64,000 bases of DNA, from NCBI GenBank assembly GCA_018268035.1, contig JAFDXI010000119.1, positions 1 to 64,000 on the forward strand. The letters run 5' to 3'. A program made the translations under genes and the position numbers. Positions 53,431-61,062 of the stretch are shown in pieces; within the stretch, counting starts at the first letter, position 1; each line of letters starts with the position of its first letter. The notes below the pieces were generated by a model, which searched no databases, had not been told where the DNA came from, and saw only the letters and a list, made by a program, of their open reading frames with translations. Source of the stretch: Bacteroidota bacterium (GTDB lineage: Bacteria > Bacteroidota > Bacteroidia > Chitinophagales > Chitinophagaceae).

Positions 53431-53504
53431 GGGCCTATAGCTCAGCCGGTTAGAGCACCTGACTCATAATCAGGGGGTCCCTGGTTCAAGTCCAGGTGGG
53501 CCCA
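53431..53504 (+). tRNA. tRNA with CAU anticodon, probably tRNA-Ile2 (lysidine type)
   Basis: A 74-nt cloverleaf: acceptor GGGCCTA/TGGGCCC, D arm GCTC/GAGC, anticodon arm CCTGA-CTCATAA-TCAGG (anticodon CAT), five-base variable loop GGGTC, T arm CCTGG-TTCAAGT-CCAGG, discriminator A. The CCA end is not encoded. The anticodon allows elongator Met or Ile2. The acceptor stem and A73 look like Bacteroidota tRNA-Ile, which favours Ile2 whose C34 is modified to lysidine. It is not initiator tRNA because the acceptor starts with a paired G-C and the anticodon stem lacks three G-C pairs. Confidence 0.9.
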
Positions 53505-53508
53505 CATT

Positions 53509-53544
53509 AATAAAAGGTTACTGTATTGTAGCCTTTTATTTTTT
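53509..53544 (+). terminator. Terminator after the tRNA gene
   Basis: AATAAAAGGTTAC and GTAGCCTTTTATT pair with one G-U around TGTATT, followed by TTTT. Confidence 0.8.
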
Positions 53545-53829
53545 GAATATTATGAATCATTGCTTTACATAGCTTCCTTAAATTTTCATTATCAATTTCT
53601 CAAACTGACTCTTTAACTAAATAATTAAAATAATCAATAACAAATAGACCCGGGTTGCTTTAGGGTAAAAAGAAAACTCACCAGGAGAAAAATAGAAGTC
53701 AACAGTGAATAAAAAAATCAATGCCTTAAAGCTATCTATTGATTGAAAAGTTTTGCCTGTTTTTTTCTCAAAAAAATTTTTTTAAATGCTGATTCTATAA
53801 CTAAAGTATTATAAATTCTATTGCAATCT

Positions 53830-54186
53830 TTAGAAATACACATCTTCAATTAAAAAATATTCAACTGGATTATTATTGATGATTGTAATTGCCAATACAT
53901 CAAACTGTAAATATTTCCATTGTTTGTTCTGGTATTGATATTCTTCTGCTGCTGTCCTGAGCATATTCATTTTTTTATAGCTCATACTCTCTTCAGGTTT
54001 CCCATATTTATCTGAAGTGCGTGTTTTGATTTCAAAAAAATGAAGCCGGTTATTTTTAGATGCTATGATGTCCACTTCTGCATGTCGAAACCGCCAGTTG
54101 CGTTCAATAATTTCATAACCATGTTCAGAAAGATACGTTGATGCAAGGTCTTCTCCTTTGTTTCCGGTAGTTTTGTTCCAGTTCAT
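53830..54186 (-). CDS. YraN-family endonuclease-like protein (UPF0102)
   Basis: 118 residues. NKTTGNKGEDLASTYLSEHGYEIIERNWR opens the family, and AEVDIIASKNNRLHFFEIKTRT carries the nuclease-like D-x(n)-E-x-K motif. The fold is restriction-endonuclease-like, but the role is not established; links to Holliday-junction or DNA repair have been proposed from fold similarity. It is divergent from manA with about 20 bp between starts. Confidence 0.9.
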   Translation of the reverse strand: MNWNKTTGNKGEDLASTYLSEHGYEIIERNWRFRHAEVDIIASKNNRLHFFEIKTRTSDKYGKPEESMSYKKMNMLRTAAEEYQYQNKQWKYLQFDVLAITIINNNPVEYFLIEDVYF

Positions 54187-54208
54187 AAAAAGCGTTTAAG
54201 TGTTGAAT

Positions 54209-55414
54209 ATGATACAAGGTAAAATTTTTAAACTAAAAGGAAAAATACAACATTATGCATGGGGTGGTTCTGCATTCATACCTCATTGGCTCGGTGTTGA
54301 AAACCCGGATAATAAACCGTTTGCAGAATATTGGATGGGCGCACATCCTTCAGCTTCATCCACCTTAGAAGTTGATAACACTGAAGAAAATTTATATGAG
54401 CTGATTCAAAAACAACCTGCATACTTGATTGGCGAAAAAGTGTTTAATCATTTTGGCGAACTGCCATATTTGTTTAAAATACTTGATGTAAAAGATATGC
54501 TCAGCATACAGGTACATCCAACCAAATCTTCAGCGGCAAAAGGATTTGATGATGAGGAAAAAAAAGGCATCCCATTGAAAGCACCACACAGGAATTATAA
54601 AGATAAAAACCATAAACCTGAAGTGATGGTGGCCTTGAGTGAATTCTGGTTATTGCATGGATTTTTGACAGAAGAAAAACTCTTAAATGTTTTGAAATCC
54701 ATCCCTGAGTTCAAAAGCTTTGAAACAATTTTTATAGAATGTAAATACAAAGGTTTATATGAACATTTGATGAATATGCCACAGGCTGAAGTTGACAATT
54801 TGTTAAGGCCTTTAGTTATTAGGGAAGTACAAAACAAAAAGGAAAACCGGCTATCTAAACAAGACCCCGGTTGGTGGGTTTCAAAACTGTATAGTGAGGA
54901 ATCAGATTTAAAAGATTTGGATAAAGGCATTTTTTCTATTTACTTTTTTAATATCGTAAAGGCTGAACGCGGTGATGGCGTTTTCCAGGGCGCTGGCCTG
55001 CCACATGCTTATCTCGAAGGGCAGAATGTGGAACTGATGGCCAACAGTGATAATGTTTTGCGGGGAGGGTTGACTCCCAAACATATTGATGTGCCTGAGT
55101 TGTTGAAGCATATCCATTTTGAAGGCATTGAACCAAAGTTGATGAAGGGAAATATTAAGGGTGTTGGTGAGAAAAATTATCCTTGCCCTGTTGAAGATTT
55201 TGGTATCAGTAGCATACAATTGAAGAGCAAAGAAACTTATCATGCAACATCTTCTTCCTTTGAAATTATTGTTGTGTTGGATGGTGAAATGGAAGTGAGA
55301 GGTAGTAATGTTATCAGTGCAAAAAAAGGAGAGGCCATTGCAATTTTAGCAGGTGAAAATTATACAGTATCTGCACAGAATCGGGTGTATGCATTTAAAG
55401 CTTTTGTTCCATAA
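54209..55414 (+). CDS. manA: Mannose-6-phosphate isomerase, class I
   Basis: ATG at 54209 is chosen (MIQGKIFKLKGKIQHYAWGG); GTG and TTG codons lie just upstream. 401 residues. Zinc-site motifs are SIQVHPTKS, HKPEVMVAL and AGLPHAYLEGQNVELMANSDNVLRGGLTPK. It interconverts mannose-6-phosphate and fructose-6-phosphate, linking mannose to glmS-derived hexosamine and GDP-mannose pathways. The DUF6580-like gene starts 38 bp later with its own promoter inside the manA end. Confidence 0.95.
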   Translation: MIQGKIFKLKGKIQHYAWGGSAFIPHWLGVENPDNKPFAEYWMGAHPSASSTLEVDNTEENLYELIQKQPAYLIGEKVFNHFGELPYLFKILDVKDMLSIQVHPTKSSAAKGFDDEEKKGIPLKAPHRNYKDKNHKPEVMVALSEFWLLHGFLTEEKLLNVLKSIPEFKSFETIFIECKYKGLYEHLMNMPQAEVDNLLRPLVIREVQNKKENRLSKQDPGWWVSKLYSEESDLKDLDKGIFSIYFFNIVKAERGDGVFQGAGLPHAYLEGQNVELMANSDNVLRGGLTPKHIDVPELLKHIHFEGIEPKLMKGNIKGVGEKNYPCPVEDFGISSIQLKSKETYHATSSSFEIIVVLDGEMEVRGSNVISAKKGEAIAILAGENYTVSAQNRVYAFKAFVP

Positions 55415-55433
55415 CCGGATTAACTTATTTTTG
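55404..55433 (+). promoter_or_regulatory. Promoter of the DUF6580-like gene
   Basis: TTG (55404-55406), 19 bp, TATTTTTG (55426-55433), overlapping the last codons of manA. The next ATG is 20 nt downstream of the box. Confidence 0.55.
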
Positions 55434-55452
55434 CAGCATAAAACATTTTGGT

Positions 55453-56028
55453 ATGAAGCTTAAGAAACAAACAATCATTTTCTTTTTGATACTTGTAGTT
55501 GTAGCCACAGTTGTAAAAATTTTATGTGCACCTGAAATTAACTTGAGCGGGTTTACAGCAGTGATTGCTATCTCATTATTTGCTGGTTTGACTGTGAAGG
55601 ATAAAAAACTGGCTTTTGTTTTGCCATTATTCACTCTTTTTATTAGTGATATAATCATAGAGGTTTTACACCAGTTTCATCTGTTTCCATTTGCAGGATT
55701 TTATGGAGGACAGGTTTATAATTATGTTTTATTTTTTGTTTTGACATTTTTAGGGATGAGTTTGCGCAATTATAAAACTGCAGGAATTTTCACTGCTGCA
55801 ATAGTAGGCCCGACAGTTTTCTTTTTGTTGTCAAATTTTATTGTATGGAAAGCTGGAGCAGTTTCTATGGGATATAATACAGATATAACAGGTTTGTGGC
55901 AGTCTTATACATTTGGTTTACCATTTTACAGAAACAGTTTAATATCTACCATTATTTTCCTTCCTGCATTTGTTGCTTTATATAACCGTATGATATATGG
56001 CAAAGCATCATTGTCAAAGGCTGTATAA
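55453..56028 (+). CDS. DUF6580-like polytopic membrane protein
   Basis: 191 residues with five to six membrane segments. KILCAPEINLSGFTAVIAISLFAG near the start, LPLFTLFISDIIIEVLH, AGFYGGQVYNYVLFFVLTFLGM and the ending SLISTIIFLPAFVALYNRM match the DUF6580 putative transport family as I recall it, which resembles the substrate-binding (S) components of ECF-type transporters. The substrate is unknown. It follows manA and is ended by a clear terminator. Confidence 0.65.
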   Translation: MKLKKQTIIFFLILVVVATVVKILCAPEINLSGFTAVIAISLFAGLTVKDKKLAFVLPLFTLFISDIIIEVLHQFHLFPFAGFYGGQVYNYVLFFVLTFLGMSLRNYKTAGIFTAAIVGPTVFFLLSNFIVWKAGAVSMGYNTDITGLWQSYTFGLPFYRNSLISTIIFLPAFVALYNRMIYGKASLSKAV

Positions 56029-56056
56029 TTTATTTTGAAAAAGTGTTCTTCATAAG

Positions 56057-56087
56057 AGCTGTCTTTAACCAGGCAGCTTTTTTTTAT
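56057..56087 (+). terminator. Terminator of the DUF6580-like gene
   Basis: AGCTGTCT and AGGCAGCT pair (one G-U) around TTAACC and are followed by TTTTTTTTA. Confidence 0.8.
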
Positions 56088-56467
56088 TTTGGAAATTAAC
56101 GCTACCGTATTTTCGAATAATTTGTATTTGTTGTAGCTGCTCTTTAAAAGTATTGATATTCGAAGACATGATTTTTGTCTACTGGTGCAATATTCAATTA
56201 GATATTCTGGTAAGTGGTATTCCTATTTTTTAATAAACACAGAATACCAAAACAACTACATTTGATAGTGCCTCTGAATTTTCACACTATGGCAAATGGA
56301 TTGTTTATCTTTCTTATCCATAGGAAGTATGTGCTACCATTGTCATAAAAAAAAACCAGAAACCTGTATCTTTTTGGTGTTTGATATTTTTTTCAATCAA
56401 TTAATAAAAAGATTTTGACATTAAAATTGTTCTGCATAAAATTTGTATGTACAAATAAAAAAATTTT
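56088..56467. other. 380-bp intergenic region before the small secreted protein
   Basis: AT-rich, no gene recognised on either strand. The final 70 bp contain TTGACATTAAAATTGTTCTG and TAAAATTTG near 56415-56440, a possible promoter with imperfect spacing for the gene at 56468. Confidence 0.4.
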
Positions 56468-56854
56468 ATGAAAAAAATTATTTTCTTCCTTGCTATTGTT
56501 CTCTCCCTTGCTGTAACAAAAACATTTGCTCAAAACGGTGAACGTATGCAGGAAATGCAGGAAAATTTCAAGGCTTATCTGACAGATTCTATGCATCTTT
56601 CATCAGTTATGATTGATTCAGTGATGTCAATCAGAAATGAATTTCAACCGAAAGCCCGTGAAATTTTTATGGATCAATCATTGAGTCCAGATGATAAAAG
56701 GTCTAAGGTTCAGGCTTTAAGAACTGAAATGGATGACCGATATAAATCTGCCGGTTTGTCAAGTGGCCAGGTTGATGCGATTCTTAACTATGAAGGCAAT
56801 ATGAGAAGGCAAATGTTGAAGAGGAGAGATGATAATGGAGGTGGAAACAGGTAA
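56468..56854 (+). CDS. Small secreted helical protein (Spy/CpxP-like size and composition)
   Basis: 128 residues. Signal peptide MKKIIFFLAIVLSLAVTKTFAQ. The mature part is helical and charged (MQEMQENFKAYLTDSMHLSS, FQPKAREIFMDQSLSPDDKR, DILNYEGNMRRQML-like end) with a basic Gly/Asn tail. It resembles small periplasmic stress or chaperone-like proteins in length and in the pattern of Met-rich helices with (K/R)-x-x-x-L repeats, but I see no definitive LTxxQ motif, so the family is not assigned. It has a strong bidirectional terminator after it. Confidence 0.6.
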   Translation: MKKIIFFLAIVLSLAVTKTFAQNGERMQEMQENFKAYLTDSMHLSSVMIDSVMSIRNEFQPKAREIFMDQSLSPDDKRSKVQALRTEMDDRYKSAGLSSGQVDAILNYEGNMRRQMLKRRDDNGGGNR

Positions 56855-56964
56855 ATATGTTTTACTCTTAATCATTAAAGTACTCTATATATAAAGAAGA
56901 TGTTTGAATAGCATAAATCTTCTGAAATGAATAAATATATTTGAACAATTCTCAAAATCCATTT

Positions 56965-57006
56965 AAAAAAGACAGGTTACATAATGCTATGTAGCCTGTC
57001 TTTTTT
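56965..57006. terminator. Bidirectional terminator, 19-bp stem
   Basis: AAAAAAGACAGGTTACATA and its complement TATGTAGCCTGTCTTTTTT flank a 4-nt ATGC loop, with one G-U pair. It can end both the small secreted gene and the GH38 gene. Confidence 0.88.
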
Positions 57007-57103
57007 CAGCTCAATTATATGTCTTCCAAATACAATTGCTTAACTGCGTTGCAAAATTTTATCCCACGATATAGTGAATAAATAAAGCAATGCTATTTAC
57101 AAT

Positions 57104-60100
57104 TTATTGCGCCAACAGATCTACCACATCATAAGCATGAATGATAAAGTTGCCGTGCATATTTACCGGCGTTTTTGAAGGCATTTCAAAAATTGTTTTT
57201 GGTTGTAAAGAATGCCAGTGAAACATGGTGGCTGCATCAGTTGCAGAAGGATTAAAAAGCCTGATTAAATAACCGCCATTGTCTTGTGGCGTAATACTGG
57301 TAACGATAATTTTATCATTGCTTAGTTCAAACAAATTTGACGGCAACATTTTATTTTCATTCACCCTGAATGCAAACAAAGGTTGTGTAAATTCCATAGC
57401 AGCTTTTTCCTGTTCTACATTATCTAATTTTTCATGAGGCCTTAATGCATATTGAAAAACACTTTTGCCATCCTGGTCTGCTTTATAATTTGTATGCCAG
57501 TAATTATTCATCACATAACTGAACCATTGTGATGTGGGCTTGCCTTCATCCCTCCATTTTTTATAGCTTTGATTGATTACAAACCTTTCATCTACCATTG
57601 AGTCTGGCGCTGCAAGGAAAGCTTCTTTCATCATCAGTTGTATTCCTTTGTTTTCACCTGAAACATCTAACCATCTCCTTGTACTCAGGAAATCCATGTT
57701 GGAACCTGGCAACTGGTCTTCAAGGTAATGCATCGTTCCATAACCTGCATCAACACTTGCCTGTTTCAAATCATGATTAAATGGAAAAGCAAAATATACT
57801 GCTTCTTTTGTGCGAATGGATTTTTTGTCAACCATATTTTCAATGAGAATTTGATCACTGTTTGCCATTAAACTAATTTTTCTGACAATCCCATTTGTGC
57901 CAGGAGCTTGTGATACAAAACTTATCGTTGATAAATAATTTCCGTTTGTTTCAACACTTACATTGACACTGCTATTGGTCTCTGCTGCAGCAGGGTCACG
58001 GCCAGGCACATACCAATAGGCATTCAATCCATGCTGATTAAATTCATCAGCATAGTTGTAACCATCTTTCAACAAACGTATGATGCTGCCATTGTTTTTA
58101 TCCCATACAATTGTTATTATCCCATTGGATGCAGAACTATCAGTAATGGTAAATGGATTATTAATGGTTGGTATTTTGGTATCATTTTTTAAATAATAGT
58201 TTGCAACACTTAATGGAGCTATTTGTTTGGCAAAGAAAATTTTCCTGCCGTCTTGCAAAGTTTGTAATGGATAAACATTTCCTTTTTCATCAACAACTGA
58301 TGTGGCATTGACGTTTTCGGGTAGTGTTACCATGCCATCTCTTTTCCAGGATAATGTATTAACCACAGCAATCTTATCTGAATTATTATCTGCAATAGCT
58401 CCATAAAAATTATCATTGATTTCATTTAATTTTTTATCAGCATCCAGCATAAAATCCTTTTTGATGCGCCATTGTCTTTTTACAAAATCAATGTCAGGTT
58501 GCGATATGCTGTTGAATGCTCCCCAGGTATGTTCTGTAAACATGATGATATTGCGCCAGGCAGTATAAAAATCAGCAGCATTATATTTTGATGGAGCCAG
58601 CATAGCATATAAAGTGGTGAGTTGCTGGCATCTTAAACTATTATCCCTGTTGACACCTTCTTCGTAAGCGGTAGAAGCAGCACCATCTTCCCAATAGGGT
58701 GTTATATCTCCTTTTACTACTGGTATGATGGCACCATATTTTTTTTCAAATCTTTCAAAAGTTTTATTTACAGTGCTCAGCACCAGTTTGGGCGAAGCAT
58801 ATTTTTCATTCCATTGTTTCACAAAATCTGAAATTGTCGTATCTATCGGCCCATTATCAGCAACAATATTATATCTCCACTGAATTATATCATAAGGATA
58901 TTTTTCATCAGCCAACTCGTTTAAATAATCAGCAATTTTTTTTGTGCCTGAAAAAAATACACCACCTGTTGGAGTGCCATGCCAGGATGAATAACCTTTG
59001 CCTGCCGTCCATAAAAGAATTTTTTCTTTACCTGATGGTGATTGCCACCAGACAGGTTTGTCTCCCCAGGCTTTTACAAAATGGCCAACCCTGTCACCAA
59101 GGTAAGGATTGTTTTTACCAAGATAATTTGGCCCGTCAGACATATACCTGATTCCATGCTTCGCCAATGCGGTGACAGTTGCCCATGTTAGCCCGGGCAC
59201 ATCCGTTATCATTCCGCTTTCAATGGGTAAATGAAATTTATCCCTCAGCATGACTGCATAATCAGTATAGTGAAATAATTCTTCTGGCAAGCTCAGTCCT
59301 GTGAGCATATTGGCATACATACCTGACAGGCAAATGCTGCCATTCTTTACAGCAGTGAAAAATCTTGTACTGTCTTCAGTTGATGCCTGCCTTAAGAAAT
59401 TTTCAACAGCCCACAGCGATTCTACATTCCATTTGAATTTTGCATCTTCTGGATAAGCTTTTGTTTTATCAATCATGTGTAATGCATCATAGATGTCTTT
59501 GATATGGATTTTTTCAACATCTGTCTGTAAAGCTGAATAGCCAATATCTGTGTGTGAATGGTGAATGAGATCAATCTCTCTTTGTATAATGGGTGTCACC
59601 GGAATATTCTTATTGACAAGCACTGTATTGTCATATTGTGCCAGCACATGAAGAGTATCTCTTTTTGTAATGGTGAATGGCGCCTCGAAACTGTTCATTC
59701 CATCGGTAAGCGGATATGAAAATTGTTCATTATTATTGATGGTTACATGAAGTGTGGATTTATTTCCAAAATGTAAAACTGTTATTGATAAAGGTTGTTT
59801 GCCATTTTTCAATAGGAAAGGAAATGTAACTACATCAGCTTTTTCTTCAAAAGCATATTTGAATGTCATGAACCAATCATTACTTTGCTCAGCTTCACCC
59901 ACCAGTTTTAAATCCAAAGGCTGACCGGGTTGTACAAGAGATACAGGAACCCGTAGATAAATTATTCCATGAGCATCTCTTGCACCATCAGATCTGAGTT
60001 GAGTAAATATAATTTTTGTACTGTCATCAGCGGAGGAACTCCATACAGGTGTATTATTGCCTTGCAATGTTGTTAAAACAAGTGCTTTTTTATTGTTGAT

Positions 60101-60415
60101 ATAAAAATCAAAATGCCTTGTGCCACTGCTCGAACCTGTTGAATGTGCTGCCACCCAACGGAAATATACATATTGTCCTTTCACATCTTGTGGTACCTCA
60201 TCAGTTACCCATTCAATTGTCTTTTTGCCATCTGTTGTACGGGTTAATAACGCTTCATTTACATAATCAGGAAATGCAGAAAAATAACTAATAGTTTCAC
60301 CGGTAATTGATTTTTCATAACCACTCAGCCATTGGATGTTGTCTCCAAATGGTGGTTGGCTTATTGCATTTGATAGAATAAAAATGAGGCTGCTTAATGC
60401 AATCAAGTATTTCAT
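57104..60415 (-). CDS. Secreted GH38 alpha-mannosidase-like glycosidase
   Basis: The ATG at 60415 begins a signal peptide (MKYLIALSSLIFILSNAISQ); the frame is open to 60448. Of 1103 residues, about 20-275 form an accessory N-terminal beta-rich domain. The GH38 catalytic region starts near residue 283 with LIHHSHTDIGYS (metal-binding His/Asp) and has MITDVPGLTW (predicted nucleophile Asp near 403) and later NIIMFTEHTWGAFNS. The C-terminal beta domains run from about 690 to the end. It should hydrolyse alpha-mannosides outside the cytoplasm. It is divergent from a glycosidase-like gene across a region with three operator-like palindromes. Confidence 0.85.
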   Translation of the reverse strand: MKYLIALSSLIFILSNAISQPPFGDNIQWLSGYEKSITGETISYFSAFPDYVNEALLTRTTDGKKTIEWVTDEVPQDVKGQYVYFRWVAAHSTGSSSGTRHFDFYINNKKALVLTTLQGNNTPVWSSSADDSTKIIFTQLRSDGARDAHGIIYLRVPVSLVQPGQPLDLKLVGEAEQSNDWFMTFKYAFEEKADVVTFPFLLKNGKQPLSITVLHFGNKSTLHVTINNNEQFSYPLTDGMNSFEAPFTITKRDTLHVLAQYDNTVLVNKNIPVTPIIQREIDLIHHSHTDIGYSALQTDVEKIHIKDIYDALHMIDKTKAYPEDAKFKWNVESLWAVENFLRQASTEDSTRFFTAVKNGSICLSGMYANMLTGLSLPEELFHYTDYAVMLRDKFHLPIESGMITDVPGLTWATVTALAKHGIRYMSDGPNYLGKNNPYLGDRVGHFVKAWGDKPVWWQSPSGKEKILLWTAGKGYSSWHGTPTGGVFFSGTKKIADYLNELADEKYPYDIIQWRYNIVADNGPIDTTISDFVKQWNEKYASPKLVLSTVNKTFERFEKKYGAIIPVVKGDITPYWEDGAASTAYEEGVNRDNSLRCQQLTTLYAMLAPSKYNAADFYTAWRNIIMFTEHTWGAFNSISQPDIDFVKRQWRIKKDFMLDADKKLNEINDNFYGAIADNNSDKIAVVNTLSWKRDGMVTLPENVNATSVVDEKGNVYPLQTLQDGRKIFFAKQIAPLSVANYYLKNDTKIPTINNPFTITDSSASNGIITIVWDKNNGSIIRLLKDGYNYADEFNQHGLNAYWYVPGRDPAAAETNSSVNVSVETNGNYLSTISFVSQAPGTNGIVRKISLMANSDQILIENMVDKKSIRTKEAVYFAFPFNHDLKQASVDAGYGTMHYLEDQLPGSNMDFLSTRRWLDVSGENKGIQLMMKEAFLAAPDSMVDERFVINQSYKKWRDEGKPTSQWFSYVMNNYWHTNYKADQDGKSVFQYALRPHEKLDNVEQEKAAMEFTQPLFAFRVNENKMLPSNLFELSNDKIIVTSITPQDNGGYLIRLFNPSATDAATMFHWHSLQPKTIFEMPSKTPVNMHGNFIIHAYDVVDLLAQ

Positions 60416-60552
60416 GTAAATGGATTTGAAAATGGAAAGATTATGCAAGTATAGGCAGAATGGATGATGTTTGATTTGTTTCTGCTAAAAATTGCCAGAT
60501 GTGTTAAGGTGAGTTTAAATATTTAAATATTACAGCTGTACAATAATTCACG

Positions 60553-60562
60553 CAAACGTTTG
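60553..60562. promoter_or_regulatory. Operator-like palindrome 1 (CAAACGTTTG)
   Basis: Perfect 10-bp palindrome in GCAAACGTTTGAT, centred 21 bp before the second copy. It resembles LacI-family operators, which centre on CG. It lies about 138 bp upstream of the GH38 start. Confidence 0.65.
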
Positions 60563-60573
60563 ATTCGGTATAA

Positions 60574-60583
60574 CAAACGTTTG
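60574..60583. promoter_or_regulatory. Operator-like palindrome 2 (CAAACGTTTG)
   Basis: Same 10-bp palindrome, in ACAAACGTTTGCA. The 21-bp spacing from copy 1 puts both on the same DNA face. Confidence 0.65.
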
Positions 60584-60614
60584 CACTGTGTTAAAGCAAT
60601 TTTTGCTTTGTGAT

Positions 60615-60921
60615 TTGACACTTAATATTTATCACCTTCGCAAAGCTAAGGAGGTATATAAGTTAGCCTGGACAGAATTGAAAGCAAAACAATATGATTA
60701 ATTGTATATTTAACAATTAATGTAAACCGGACTTTATACTTTGTGGCAGTTTGAAAGTCTCGTGGAATGATATTAATGGGATACAGGTTGATATTGCAAT
60801 GAAAATGTTGAGATCGAATAAGGTTATTAAATTACAAAGACAATAAAGAATGTAAACCTAAGGTTAGATGGTTTATACAAGCAGACGGGCCCCTTATTCT
60901 TATGGGGCCTTAGTTTTTTAA
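60615..60921 (+). ncRNA. Candidate small transcript (promoter to terminator)
   Basis: TTG at 60615 and CACCTTCG near 60633-60640 look like a weak promoter, followed by AAGGAGGT (60648-60655) without a usable ORF. A GC-rich stem with T-run ends the unit at 60888-60921. Only a 31-codon TTG-start frame near 60751 is open. A non-coding or leader RNA is possible, but so is a chance arrangement. Confidence 0.3.
60888..60921 (+). terminator. Terminator inside the GH38/glycosidase intergenic region
   Basis: GGCCCC and GGGGCC pair around a 10-nt loop and are followed by TTAGTTTTTTAATT. It stands with no protein gene upstream, which suggests an unannotated transcript. Confidence 0.65.
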
Positions 60922-60975
60922 TTGGCGATATACAATTTTCTTATTGTAAAGAATTTCATAAAAAAACATTGTAAG

Positions 60976-60985
60976 CAAACGTTTG
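60976..60985. promoter_or_regulatory. Operator-like palindrome 3 (CAAACGTTTG)
   Basis: Third perfect copy, in GCAAACGTTTGAT (identical 13 bp to copy 1), 78 bp before the glycosidase-like start and 423 bp from copy 1, a layout that would allow looping. Confidence 0.65.
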
Positions 60986-61062
60986 ATTACACTTGCTTAA
61001 TTGTAATTCTATAATTTTATCGAATACTGTATATTCACTTATAATTGGAATAAATATTTTGA

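Larger units (their letters stand above)
60416..61062. promoter_or_regulatory. 647-bp regulatory region between GH38 and the glycosidase-like gene
   Basis: It contains three perfect CAAACGTTTG palindromes (60553, 60574, 60976), a -7-like box TATACTTG on the minus strand for GH38 (60446-60453), and an internal possible transcript bounded by a promoter-like sequence near 60615 and a terminator at 60888-60921. No protein of more than about 30 codons is convincing. Confidence 0.6.

Noticed and set aside
53830-54186. Restriction-modification or defence nuclease
   Set aside because: The endonuclease-like fold belongs to the ubiquitous YraN/UPF0102 family, and no methyltransferase or defence gene is adjacent.
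60721-60850. Small ORF of about 31 codons with TTG start in the GH38 spacer
   Set aside because: It has no ribosome-binding site at a proper distance, no recognisable motif and an in-frame stop shortly before. Such length is expected by chance.
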